Below, piece by piece: positions 13,675-19,817 of a stretch of DNA of 20,645 bases. The notes beneath the pieces are model-generated. The model ran no database searches, was not told the origin of the DNA, and saw only the letters and a program-made list of their open reading frames with translations. Source of the DNA: a virus; IMG/VR virus record IMGVR_UViG_3300032053_009941, positions 1-20,645 of that record; one strand, written 5' to 3'. Position 1 is the stretch's first letter, and every line of letters starts with the position of its first letter. Both the position numbers and the translations under genes were made by a program.

Positions 13675-16563
13675 CTATGTGTCTTCTTTCAGTATCCCGG
13701 GATAGGAAAGTACCGGGTTTCCGTTGCTTACACCGTAGCTTTTTAGGCCAAACGGGTCAAATGTTTCGTTTTCTTCCACATCGATCTTTGGTGGGCTCAG
13801 GGCCAATGGAGCAGCAGATCCGTCCAGAACTGCCTGTTTTGGTTGTGTTTCATCGGATGGAAGTCCACCCACCCAATGTGCCGAGAAACCGCCTCCCATT
13901 CTGATTGCCACGTCACAAAACCAGGTTGCCATCGTTAAATCGTCGTGTTCGCCAACGGACACAACCTTCCCCGAGTGAACACTCATGCACTGCAACTCAC
14001 CCATCCACAAGTCCGTCAACTCGATCGATCTCTCGTCACCTCGAGGTATCCGCCATTTTCGGTTTTCGAAACTCATCCTGAGCGACGGAATCCCGCGATC
14101 GATGTGGTGCTTGTTCACGGCTATGGAGGTCATCCCCTTGCGCCAGGGCTTCTTCGGCGTGATGCCAGTCGTGAAGAACGATCGAATCGGAATGTCTGTT
14201 TCTCGGCGAAGCTCCTGTGGCCATACCCGCTGCATCTGGTTCGCTTCGATGTGAAACATGTCGGGTCTGAACTTGACGTAACAGTCCTTGATCACGTCTT
14301 TCTGGGATTGGAACGTCATCCCGCGCTCACGGATGATCTCGACGATCCATCGGTTGCCCAGCTTATCCAGGGCCACGATGAACACCACGAAGTAGTCAGA
14401 GCCGATCTCGGTCGACATGGCGATGTCTACGCCCGCATATCTGACCGTCCCCATTTCGTCCCAGTAGCTCGCCGGCAGACCGAGGCGATACGGCATCCTG
14501 ATGTCAGATCCGGCGAACAGCGAGGAGGGAAACAGAGATGACTCGTCCGTCATTGGAACGCAGTTATGAACCGCAATCCCGTCGGCTACATAACTGTTTT
14601 CATCCTCCACCTCAATATTGAATACCTCTCCCTCATAGTCATATGGAATCAGTGTTTCCTTAATCCTAGTCCAGCTATGCGATCTGTTATGCAATCTCCT
14701 TTCCCGAATCGAATCCGCACCTCCGCCATCAACCGTCAACCTCCAAGACGTTCTAAATTTATATTCTCTCCCCCGGCCGTCGTTGTCGAAAAATCCGAAT
14801 CCTTCTCCTCCTAGTTTCTGAATATTTATCGTTGATACGATCCCGCATTTGGCAAGTAAATACTGAATGTCATGCAATAGTAAATTTGAAACACTTGACA
14901 CCCTTACTTGCCTGCCCGCTTCGACGCTTCCGTCACCGTCAATGTATCCCATGCATATTGCGAATGACATTTCCCGAGAAATGTTTCTAAATACTTGCGG
15001 GATCCTTTTGTTGGCAGCGCCTTTCCCGAACATTCTCTCAAACCAATCTGCAACTATTGAAGAGCATGCAATAATCTGTATCGTGTTACCGTCCACATCC
15101 TCAACTGTTCTGCATTTGATCCCAAAAATATCCAATACGGATTCGATTACTTCCCGTGCAAAGGTATCTTTCTCATGGAGACCAAAGGACCAAACTAATG
15201 ATTTTCCTTTTGCGCCGATGTGTCCCTCGGCAAGCCACAACCCAACAATCCTCATCAACTCTTCGGATATGGGAATCTCAATCGGAACAGACTTTGCTCC
15301 ACTTTTTCCTACAGATCCTGACGGGATATGTTTTGCTGAACCACGTGCATACATTCTGGATCTGCACGACGTAAGAAGATACGGAACACTGCAGGCATGA
15401 TCAAGTCTGATGCTCGTTAGCTGTTCATCAAAATCGGATGGAATGGGGAAGGTTACGGAATCGCCGTTTGTTAAATTGAGAGATGAGACAAAACCATCCT
15501 GTGTAAAGATTGGATGATCTGGCGTAACGTGCAACAAGCCTTTTATTCTAAGTAGACGTCCGATGTAATATCTTCTGAAGGTTTGAATCACCTTTTTCCA
15601 TGCACCTGTATGCGCAAGGACAATATCACCTGTTTTTATGCGTTCGATTTCAACCGCCCCACACAGGGTTTCGATCATGGTTTTTGGTCTACAACACTGA
15701 AATTCTCGAGCAAATCTTGTAGGTCCAATCTCCTGCTTCTTGTCTTCGAGCTTTTCCAGGCTGTAGATCTCGGGGAACAGCGGCTTTCCATCTTCGATCG
15801 CTGGGAAGTTTATTACGTGGTAACGTTTTGTCTGTTCGATTTTAGAGTACAAATCCGCAGCATGCAGGGGCGTGCCAACGCATATGATCTGCCCGTCCGG
15901 GGTCACCATGTTTGATATGGCAGAAAAGAAAAACTCCGTGACCCGATCTCTGACCGTCTCGCTGTACAAGCACTCATCGTCCAGACAGTCATCCGCCACT
16001 ATCCAGTTCGGGTGACCTCCTCGGATGCGCGTGCCCCAACCACGTCCACGTATCAGTGTCCCTGTTGTTGTTCTGATTTCACGCTTAGTCCAGATTTTGT
16101 CCTTGCCAATCGGAAGTAGGTGGAGCAGCTTTTCGTTGCCTTCTAGCTGTTCTTTCGTTTCTGCTAATCGTTCCTCCGCTAGCGTCTGCGAAGCTGAAAA
16201 AATGTATCCCAGGGATCCGGGGTGATTGATGTCAGCTTTCCAGATCGGAAATGCAACCCCCAAGGCCATTGACTTTCCATGGCCACGAGCAGCTCTGGAC
16301 AACACCCTATCGTGATCTCTGACAGCCTCATCCCACGCGAGATGATGTCTCCCAACCATGAACCGACCATTGAACGGTGGCTGTGGTGGCCCCTGGAGCA
16401 TGTTCACCGCGTAGTAGATGAACGAAACCTTCATCATCTGCTCATGCAGACGTTCCCTGCTTTCCTTGTCATCGAACCGTTTGTCTCTGGAGTGTGGATC
16501 TACGATGACACCATTGATTAGCGGTGTACGTGGTGGCGGATCGTAGCGAAGGAGCAGATTCAC
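13675..16563 (-). CDS. terL: Terminase large subunit precursor containing an intein
   Basis: This is the ATP-driven DNA packaging motor with a genome-cutting nuclease domain. The 962-aa precursor begins with GTG at 16563, overlapping the previous stop (GTGA); its AAGGAGG is about 14 nt away, so coupling to the upstream gene is likely. ATPase part: RAARGHGKS (about 91-98) as Walker A, IVADD (188-192) as Walker B with nearby acids, and ICVGTPLH (227-234) as coupling motif. Nuclease part: D713 in YAGVDIAMS, E773 in FHIEANQ, and HDD at 873-875 in VGEHDDLTMAT, the expected acidic triad. An intein fills 290-667, between the two domains. Removing it gives 584 aa, a normal TerL length, and restores EFQ-CVPMTDESSLFP, which matches the usual terminase linker. 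Its position between lysis genes and the capsid block is normal apart from the giant genes downstream. Confidence 0.95.
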   Translation of the reverse strand: MNLLLRYDPPPRTPLINGVIVDPHSRDKRFDDKESRERLHEQMMKVSFIYYAVNMLQGPPQPPFNGRFMVGRHHLAWDEAVRDHDRVLSRAARGHGKSMALGVAFPIWKADINHPGSLGYIFSASQTLAEERLAETKEQLEGNEKLLHLLPIGKDKIWTKREIRTTTGTLIRGRGWGTRIRGGHPNWIVADDCLDDECLYSETVRDRVTEFFFSAISNMVTPDGQIICVGTPLHAADLYSKIEQTKRYHVINFPAIEDGKPLFPEIYSLEKLEDKKQEIGPTRFAREFQCCRPKTMIETLCGAVEIERIKTGDIVLAHTGAWKKVIQTFRRYYIGRLLRIKGLLHVTPDHPIFTQDGFVSSLNLTNGDSVTFPIPSDFDEQLTSIRLDHACSVPYLLTSCRSRMYARGSAKHIPSGSVGKSGAKSVPIEIPISEELMRIVGLWLAEGHIGAKGKSLVWSFGLHEKDTFAREVIESVLDIFGIKCRTVEDVDGNTIQIIACSSIVADWFERMFGKGAANKRIPQVFRNISREMSFAICMGYIDGDGSVEAGRQVRVSSVSNLLLHDIQYLLAKCGIVSTINIQKLGGEGFGFFDNDGRGREYKFRTSWRLTVDGGGADSIRERRLHNRSHSWTRIKETLIPYDYEGEVFNIEVEDENSYVADGIAVHNCVPMTDESSLFPSSLFAGSDIRMPYRLGLPASYWDEMGTVRYAGVDIAMSTEIGSDYFVVFIVALDKLGNRWIVEIIRERGMTFQSQKDVIKDCYVKFRPDMFHIEANQMQRVWPQELRRETDIPIRSFFTTGITPKKPWRKGMTSIAVNKHHIDRGIPSLRMSFENRKWRIPRGDERSIELTDLWMGELQCMSVHSGKVVSVGEHDDLTMATWFCDVAIRMGGGFSAHWVGGLPSDETQPKQAVLDGSAAPLALSPPKIDVEENETFDPFGLKSYGVSNGNPVLSYPGILKEDT
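14563..15696 (-). mobile_element. Intein with LAGLIDADG homing endonuclease inside terL
   Basis: A 378-residue in-frame insert with the known splicing blocks. Block A: C1 C2 R P K T M I (C290, T295, matching the C-x4-T-x-I spacing of inteins). Block B: HVTPDHPI with T347 and H350. Block C: IVGLWLAEGHIG (about 439-450). Block E: CMGYIDGDGSV (about 537-547) with D542 and D544. Blocks F and G: GEVFNIEVEDENSYVADGIAVHN ending in H666-N667, followed by C668 as the +1 nucleophile. The two LAGLIDADG-type motifs keep their acidic residues, so the endonuclease may be active and able to home into intein-free terL alleles. The insert is clearly AT-richer than its surroundings. The adjacent C290/C291 make the exact N-boundary a choice; spacing and the restored extein favour C290. 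Confidence 0.93.
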
Positions 16564-16787
16564 GTCGGTTGCGCTTTCCTCCTTCCGCTTCGCTTCTTCT
16601 TCTCTATCGGAAGGTCTCTGACTGTGGGAGTGGTCGGAAACTGAGCTTGCAGAACAGCTATGGCGAGCAACTTCCTCTCGTGTTTCAGGGCCGCCTCCAC
16701 GTCGTGATGGGTTGCCAAATGCTTTTCCCCGTCCACGGAGAATACCATAAAGAAGACCTCACCAGTAGATGTGGAAAGCTTGATCAT
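16560..16787 (-). CDS. Hypothetical 75-aa protein
   Basis: No family is recognised. The ATG at 16787 directly follows the TAA of the 144-aa gene, and its stop overlaps the terL GTG. Upstream pairing to the ribosome is weak (GAAGAG), so it probably depends on coupling. The N-terminal 35 residues alternate beta-like segments (GEVFFMVFSVDGEKHLATH), followed by a helix and a basic tail (KKKRSGRRK) that could contact nucleic acid. The order 144-aa gene, 75-aa gene, terL is fixed by overlaps, so all three are made together. A packaging accessory role is possible but unproven. Confidence 0.65.
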   Translation of the reverse strand: MIKLSTSTGEVFFMVFSVDGEKHLATHHDVEAALKHERKLLAIAVLQAQFPTTPTVRDLPIEKKKRSGRRKAQPT

Positions 16788-17222
16788 TTATGCGGACTCT
16801 TCGCAACAAAGCGTGTGTTGTAACTTGTGCCATGCTGCCAAAAAGTTACCTCCGGTGATGATCCGTTCAAGCTGTTCGCAGATTTTCTCGCTCAACTCTC
16901 CAATGGCGTCCTCGGCAACCTTGTCAGCAGTCTTTCCTATCTCCGTCAACCTCTCCTCTAGCGCTTCGATCCTCTCCCTCAGGGATTGCAGGGTGGCTAA
17001 CTCTGGAGCCTGGGCACCGGTTCCGCCGGTTGGAGGTCTGCACTCCTTCCAGTTCTTTAACGCAGGCCGCGTGAGATCTGCAATGCTGACAGTGCCAGAG
17101 TTGGCCAGCCTCTCTTGGAGCAATGGCTTCAACAACACACACACCTTGTCTGGCGTAAGCCAATCCAGCCCGAACTCATCTACGATCTTGATCTGAAGTA
17201 CCAGCGTTTTCTCGTAGTGCAT
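16788..17222 (-). CDS. Hypothetical 144-aa coiled-coil protein, candidate small terminase
   Basis: The ATG at 17222 shares its A with the TGA of the endolysin gene (TGATG), with GGAGG 8 nt upstream. Residues 15-60 look like a compact helical unit (LTPDKVCVLLKPLLQERLANS ... IADLTRPALKNW) that could be a DNA-binding head. After a Pro/Gly linker, residues 75-125 form a strong heptad-type coiled coil (LQSLRERIEALEERLTEIG ... AIGELSEKICEQLERI). A DNA-binding head plus an oligomerising coil is the general plan of small terminase subunits, and these often lie just upstream of terL. I cannot identify a family signature, so this is inference from layout and position. Confidence 0.7.
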   Translation of the reverse strand: MHYEKTLVLQIKIVDEFGLDWLTPDKVCVLLKPLLQERLANSGTVSIADLTRPALKNWKECRPPTGGTGAQAPELATLQSLRERIEALEERLTEIGKTADKVAEDAIGELSEKICEQLERIITGGNFLAAWHKLQHTLCCEESA

Positions 17223-17974
17223 CAGCCATCCCTCCAGTGCAGCGCTTTCTCTGCAACGCGTTTGAGAAAATCAGGATAACCCTCCCTGCCACCGCCGCGA
17301 TTGCCCATGACCCCGCAAAACGCAGAATTTGTGAGTGGTCCCCACTTGCCGTCCATCGGTCCGCAGTCGCATCCGAACACCGTTTGCAGAGCGTCCTGGA
17401 TGAACAACACCCGGCTGTTTCGGGCCTTCCCGGTCAGGTCGCCGGGACGCAACACCGGCGCCGTCCCGTCGTCACAGTGCCAATGATCGTGGTGCTCTGA
17501 GTCATATGCCCAATTCAACACGGTCCCGAACGTTCGCCGTAGAACAGCCTCGATTCCGAGATAGGTTTTTCTGTTCGTTCCGTAAGCCGTCTCGGTCACA
17601 AGTGACATGCAGTCGTTGTCCCACCACACCGAGTCGATGTCGATCGCCCTCCCTTGGCAATGCCGACACGGCTTGTGATCCTTGTCAGTTCTCCACTTGT
17701 CATGCCATGCACCGGCAAGCACCAGCGACGACAAATCCGGGAGCAGATGCGACAACTCTTCGACGAAACAAGCCACCTTGGCCTCGAACGCCGGAGTCCA
17801 CCTCACAATCCTTGGCTTGCCCAATGCGGCCTCGAACGCCGGAGTCCACCTCACAATCCTTGGCTTGCCCAATGCCCAATATGGATCTTTGGCCGTCCTC
17901 GCGTATCGGATCAGGATCCGACCGCCGCCGAAAGTGCTGTATGTCCTCGTTTCACTTTGCGGTGTCGGTTCCAT
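17222..17974 (-). CDS. Endolysin: M15-type metallopeptidase with peptidoglycan-binding C-terminus
   Basis: Cuts peptide cross-links of the host cell wall at lysis. A TTG at 17989 is in frame, but the ATG at 17974 has GGGGGAGAG just upstream, so I use it (250 aa). The metallopeptidase signature is HxxGxAxD at H105-D112 (RHCQGRAIDID) and EHHDHWH at 160-166, the zinc-binding pattern of the M15 / extensin-like carboxypeptidase group. Residues 178-222 look like a peptidoglycan-binding domain (FIQDALQTVFG ... DGKWGPLTNSAF). No signal peptide is seen, so it would need a holin to reach the wall. Residues 34-65 are an exact 16-residue tandem duplication, absent from any expected fold. It overlaps the neighbouring 73-aa gene. 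Several Cys lie around the active site (C103, C106, C122). Confidence 0.85.
   Translation of the reverse strand: MEPTPQSETRTYSTFGGGRILIRYARTAKDPYWALGKPRIVRWTPAFEAALGKPRIVRWTPAFEAKVACFVEELSHLLPDLSSLVLAGAWHDKWRTDKDHKPCRHCQGRAIDIDSVWWDNDCMSLVTETAYGTNRKTYLGIEAVLRRTFGTVLNWAYDSEHHDHWHCDDGTAPVLRPGDLTGKARNSRVLFIQDALQTVFGCDCGPMDGKWGPLTNSAFCGVMGNRGGGREGYPDFLKRVAEKALHWRDG
17780..17875 (-). repeat. 48-bp perfect tandem duplication inside the endolysin gene
   Basis: Two identical 48-bp units abut at 17780-17827 and 17828-17875. The unit is a multiple of three, so the frame is kept and the peptide ALGKPRIVRWTPAFEA occurs twice in a row. I found no base difference between copies, which points to a very recent event or an assembly error. 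Confidence 0.97.
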
Positions 17975-18173
17975 CTCTCTCCCCCGCAACGATGCGCATG
18001 ATTTGGGACGTAAGAATCACGTCCGTTGTCTTCAACGGGCAATCTTCGATTTGCGCTGGTCCGTCGTCCTCGCTCAGCCAGCACCACTCTCCTCCCTCTT
18101 CGCCGTGATACCGTGCTGGGCACTCGTCGCAGTTGTCGATCTGGATCACTCGCACCAATCGTTCGGCCATCAT
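17952..18173 (-). CDS. Small Cys-rich protein (73 aa), possible zinc-binding
   Basis: Starts at ATGATG (18173 or 18170) overlapping the TGA of the transglycosylase gene, with AAGGAG just upstream. The longer reading frame back to 18317 lies wholly inside the transglycosylase gene and is not supported. The protein has CDEC at residues 15-18, C31 after exactly 12 residues, and C45-P at the end of the motif, a four-Cys arrangement typical of small zinc-stabilised phage proteins. Its function is unknown. The 69-aa protein at 18977-19186 shares the C-x2-C-x12-C spacing, suggesting a common origin. Its 3' end overlaps the endolysin start. Confidence 0.72.
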   Translation of the reverse strand: MMAERLVRVIQIDNCDECPARYHGEEGGEWCWLSEDDGPAQIEDCPLKTTDVILTSQIMRIVAGERDGTDTAK

Positions 18174-18613
18174 ACCTCTCCTTCTTTCTCCCGTATCGCG
18201 TCTTCGAGTCGTCGCAGCCATCGCCTGAAGCTGCCGCGCCAGCTCCGTGAATGCCAGTTGTACCGCGCCCATTCCGTCTGCTTGCACTGCCACGTCCGCC
18301 TGAGCCTCGTAGAACATGCCATGCTGCTCCAGGACAAGATCTCGGCCGCCCGGGTCAGGTTGTTGCGGTAGTCGAGATAAAACCGCTTCTCCGCGCAGCT
18401 CGCGTGTACCTGGGCCAGACCGATGTCACAGCGACCGTCCCACTCCCTGCGGAAAACACGGTTTCGACACTTGGTCTCGGTCATCACCGCAGCCAGAATC
18501 ACCGTCACCGGCACACCATGTCTGACAGCGGCTCGTTGCGCCTCATGCACAACCAAATCTGGGCGTTGGCACTGCGGATCGAGCGACAGGAAGGCTAGCA
18601 GCAACACGGACAC
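18170..18613 (-). CDS. Lytic transglycosylase, SLT-like
   Basis: A 147-aa protein that probably cleaves the glycan strand of peptidoglycan. It starts with GTG at 18613, 8 nt after the stop of the RRM gene, with a modest AGGTG site. Residues 1-12 are hydrophobic (MSVLLLAFLSL), possibly a short export signal. The lysozyme-like fold is visible: VPVTVILAAVMTETKC with E46 as the likely catalytic acid, CDIGLAQVH (63-70) as the GLMQ-type motif, NNLTRAAEIL (84-93), and ARYNW (116-120) matching the conserved Tyr-Asn near the C-terminus. It is shorter than cellular Slt enzymes but normal for a phage one. It may act in lysis with the endolysin or in cell-wall penetration at entry; the lysis-type neighbourhood favours the first. 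Confidence 0.8.
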   Translation of the reverse strand: MSVLLLAFLSLDPQCQRPDLVVHEAQRAAVRHGVPVTVILAAVMTETKCRNRVFRREWDGRCDIGLAQVHASCAEKRFYLDYRNNLTRAAEILSWSSMACSTRLRRTWQCKQTEWARYNWHSRSWRGSFRRWLRRLEDAIREKEGEV

Positions 18614-18621
18614 CGGAACAC

Positions 18622-18915
18622 CTAGTCCCTGGTTCTCGTCGATCGTCTCCCGTTTCCCTCTTTCTCGTCTTTCCTCTTGTCCTGTGCGTCGCTCACTCTG
18701 ACGGTGCGCCCGTTGATCTTCTGCCCGTCCTTCTTCTTGGCCTTCTCCGCCGCCTCTTCCGTGGTGAACTCCACGAATCCGAAGCCTCTGCTCTTGTTTG
18801 TTTCTTTCTCCCGAATCACCTTCGCGGACACGATCTCGCCACAGTCCAAAAACGCTTCCTCGAGATCTGCGTCGTCCGTCCCCCAGCTGATACCTCCTAC
18901 AAAGATCTTCTTCAC
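18622..18915 (-). CDS. RNA-recognition-motif (RRM) RNA-binding protein
   Basis: A 97-aa single-RRM protein. The GTG at 18915 has GGAG about 7 nt upstream; the open frame back to 19095 covers the 69-aa gene in another frame and is rejected. RNP2 is KIFVGGIS at 3-10 and RNP1 is RGFGFVEF at about 43-50, with the beta-alpha-beta-beta-alpha-beta order complete (… DLEEAFLDCGEIVSAKVI … AAEKAKK … INGRTVRVSDA). The aromatic residues that stack on RNA are kept. The C-terminal 20 residues are basic and charged, like the tails of cyanobacterial and other bacterial Rbp proteins. RRM genes occur in some bacteria but are unusual in phages. It may bind phage or host mRNA. A hairpin lies in its own leader (18937-18972). 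Confidence 0.9.
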   Translation of the reverse strand: MKKIFVGGISWGTDDADLEEAFLDCGEIVSAKVIREKETNKSRGFGFVEFTTEEAAEKAKKKDGQKINGRTVRVSDAQDKRKDEKEGNGRRSTRTRD

Positions 18916-18936
18916 TTCTCTTCTCCGTTGTTGTGT

Positions 18937-18972
18937 CCCTGCCCCTTGCTTGGATCCTCGAGCTGGGCAGGG
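18937..18972 (-). promoter_or_regulatory. Hairpin in the leader of the RRM gene
   Basis: An 8-bp perfect inverted repeat CCCTGCCC/GGGCAGGG with a 20-nt loop lies in the 61-nt gap between the 69-aa gene and the RRM start. It ends about 10 nt before the GGAG site. There is no following T-run, so it is not a typical terminator. It could be a site for regulation of the RRM gene, perhaps by its own product. Confidence 0.45.
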
Positions 18973-18976
18973 CTCT

Positions 18977-19186
18977 CTATCTGGCCTCGGCCAGGGATCC
19001 GTTATCCCCCCTCCAGGGCTTCCATTCTGGACATGGAGTTGAAGGTGTCCACGCATCAGGGCAGACACTGCACAGCCAGCGTACAATCGGACCACCCGGA
19101 TCGAGTTGGTGCGGATTTAGATCGCACACGATCGCACCCGCGATACCCCACCTGGCGTGACCACACGTTTTGCACCCGTAAGTCAT
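18977..19186 (-). CDS. Small Cys-rich protein (69 aa), possible zinc-binding
   Basis: The ATG at 19186 overlaps the TGA of the 68-aa gene (ATGA), which supports the start. Six Cys are present: CKTC at residues 5-8, C21 after exactly 12 residues, a second C-x2-C (CSVC) near 39-42, and a final CPEW. This looks like a small zinc-stabilised fold. The opening C-x2-C-x12-C spacing equals that of the 73-aa protein two genes downstream. No function can be assigned. It is the gene directly before the RRM gene. Confidence 0.65.
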   Translation of the reverse strand: MTYGCKTCGHARWGIAGAIVCDLNPHQLDPGGPIVRWLCSVCPDAWTPSTPCPEWKPWRGDNGSLAEAR

Positions 19187-19389
19187 CGATCTGACGGTCT
19201 GCTTCCGTGGAACTCGTCGAGATATCTTTTCTCACTCACCTCCAGCGCTGCCTTGTGCTCGCCGAGATACTTGTCAGCCTTCGTAGCGATGTCCTGTGGC
19301 GAGACGTCTTCTCCCTTGCTCTTGAGATAAGCCGACACGCCAGCCACTCCCAGTGCTACGAGTTCCTGTAACAGCCATGCCCAGTTCAT
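19183..19389 (-). CDS. Small membrane-anchored protein (68 aa)
   Basis: The ATG at 19389 has AAGGAG 6 nt upstream; a longer frame to 19494 overlaps the previous gene and lacks such a site. Residues 1-21 (MNWAWLLQELVALGVAGVSAY) form one hydrophobic helix, followed by a charged, helical cytoplasmic-type tail rich in Lys and Glu. The size and layout fit small phage membrane proteins of lysis clusters, such as holin accessories or antiholins, but also entry-exclusion proteins. No family is recognised. Confidence 0.68.
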   Translation of the reverse strand: MNWAWLLQELVALGVAGVSAYLKSKGEDVSPQDIATKADKYLGEHKAALEVSEKRYLDEFHGSRPSDR

Positions 19390-19411
19390 CAGATTCTCCT
19401 TCGGGCCCCCG

Positions 19412-19430
19412 CTCGGCTGTCGCAGCCGAG
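19412..19430 (-). promoter_or_regulatory. Strong hairpin before the 68-aa gene
   Basis: CTCGGCTG and CAGCCGAG form an 8-bp perfect stem with a 3-nt loop in the 53-nt gap between the 124-aa gene and the 68-aa gene. It sits about 14 nt before the AAGGAG site. A terminator is unlikely because no T-run follows. RNA processing or translational control are possible roles. Confidence 0.5.
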
Positions 19431-19442
19431 ATCCCCAGTATG

Positions 19443-19817
19443 TTAGCCGGTGACGCAACTTGCCGGGGGCTTTTCTGTCAACTCTTGACCGCAAGCCGAA
19501 CAGCGCTGGGCCCTACGAACGGCTTTCAATTCATACTTGTGGCTCCCACTCTCCGGATCCTCCACGGTATCGAAGGTGACTTCGTATTCGGGGATGGTCT
19601 CACCCTCTTCTACCTCGTCGAACAGATCGCTCATGCCTATGTATTGGACATCGTCACGACACATTTTTCGATCTGCCGACAGGATAAACACCCTGGACAG
19701 AAACGGCTGAAGCATGTCCCAGGTCTGTCCGCCAGGTCCGTCCGCCATCATGAGACACACGACCTCTCCAGATATGTTGAATCTTCCAAGGCGCTGTCTT
19801 AAGCCCCGTTCCATCAT
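19443..19817 (-). CDS. Hypothetical 124-aa protein with C-terminal CxxC
   Basis: Starts at ATGATG (19817 or 19814), overlapping the TGA of the lipoprotein-like gene, with GAGG about 8 nt upstream. The open frame back to 20003 is inside that gene and rejected. The first 80 residues read like a compact mixed fold (FNISGEVVCLMMADG ... FLSRVFILSADRKMCRDDVQYIGMS). An acidic stretch follows (FDEVEEGETIPEYEVTFDTV), and the end carries a knuckle, CSACGQEL, typical of zinc binding. No family is recognised. Confidence 0.65.
   Translation of the reverse strand: MMERGLRQRLGRFNISGEVVCLMMADGPGGQTWDMLQPFLSRVFILSADRKMCRDDVQYIGMSDLFDEVEEGETIPEYEVTFDTVEDPESGSHKYELKAVRRAQRCSACGQELTEKPPASCVTG

Noticed and set aside
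14563-15696. Group I intron or inserted separate gene in terL
   Set aside because: The reading frame is continuous across both ends and all protein-splicing blocks are present, so it is an intein.
17780-17875. CRISPR-like or regulatory repeat
   Set aside because: There are only two abutting copies, with no spacers, inside a coding frame and a multiple of three.
18952-18962. Overlapping GGATCC and CTCGAG sites resembling a cloning junction
   Set aside because: They lie in the loop of a hairpin in a continuous operon, with the same strand and gene style on both sides; chance is the simplest explanation.
18916-19095. Sixty-residue extension of the RRM protein
   Set aside because: It runs over the 69-aa gene in another frame and is Pro/Arg/Gly-rich; the GTG at 18915 has a good ribosome site and starts right at the RRM fold.
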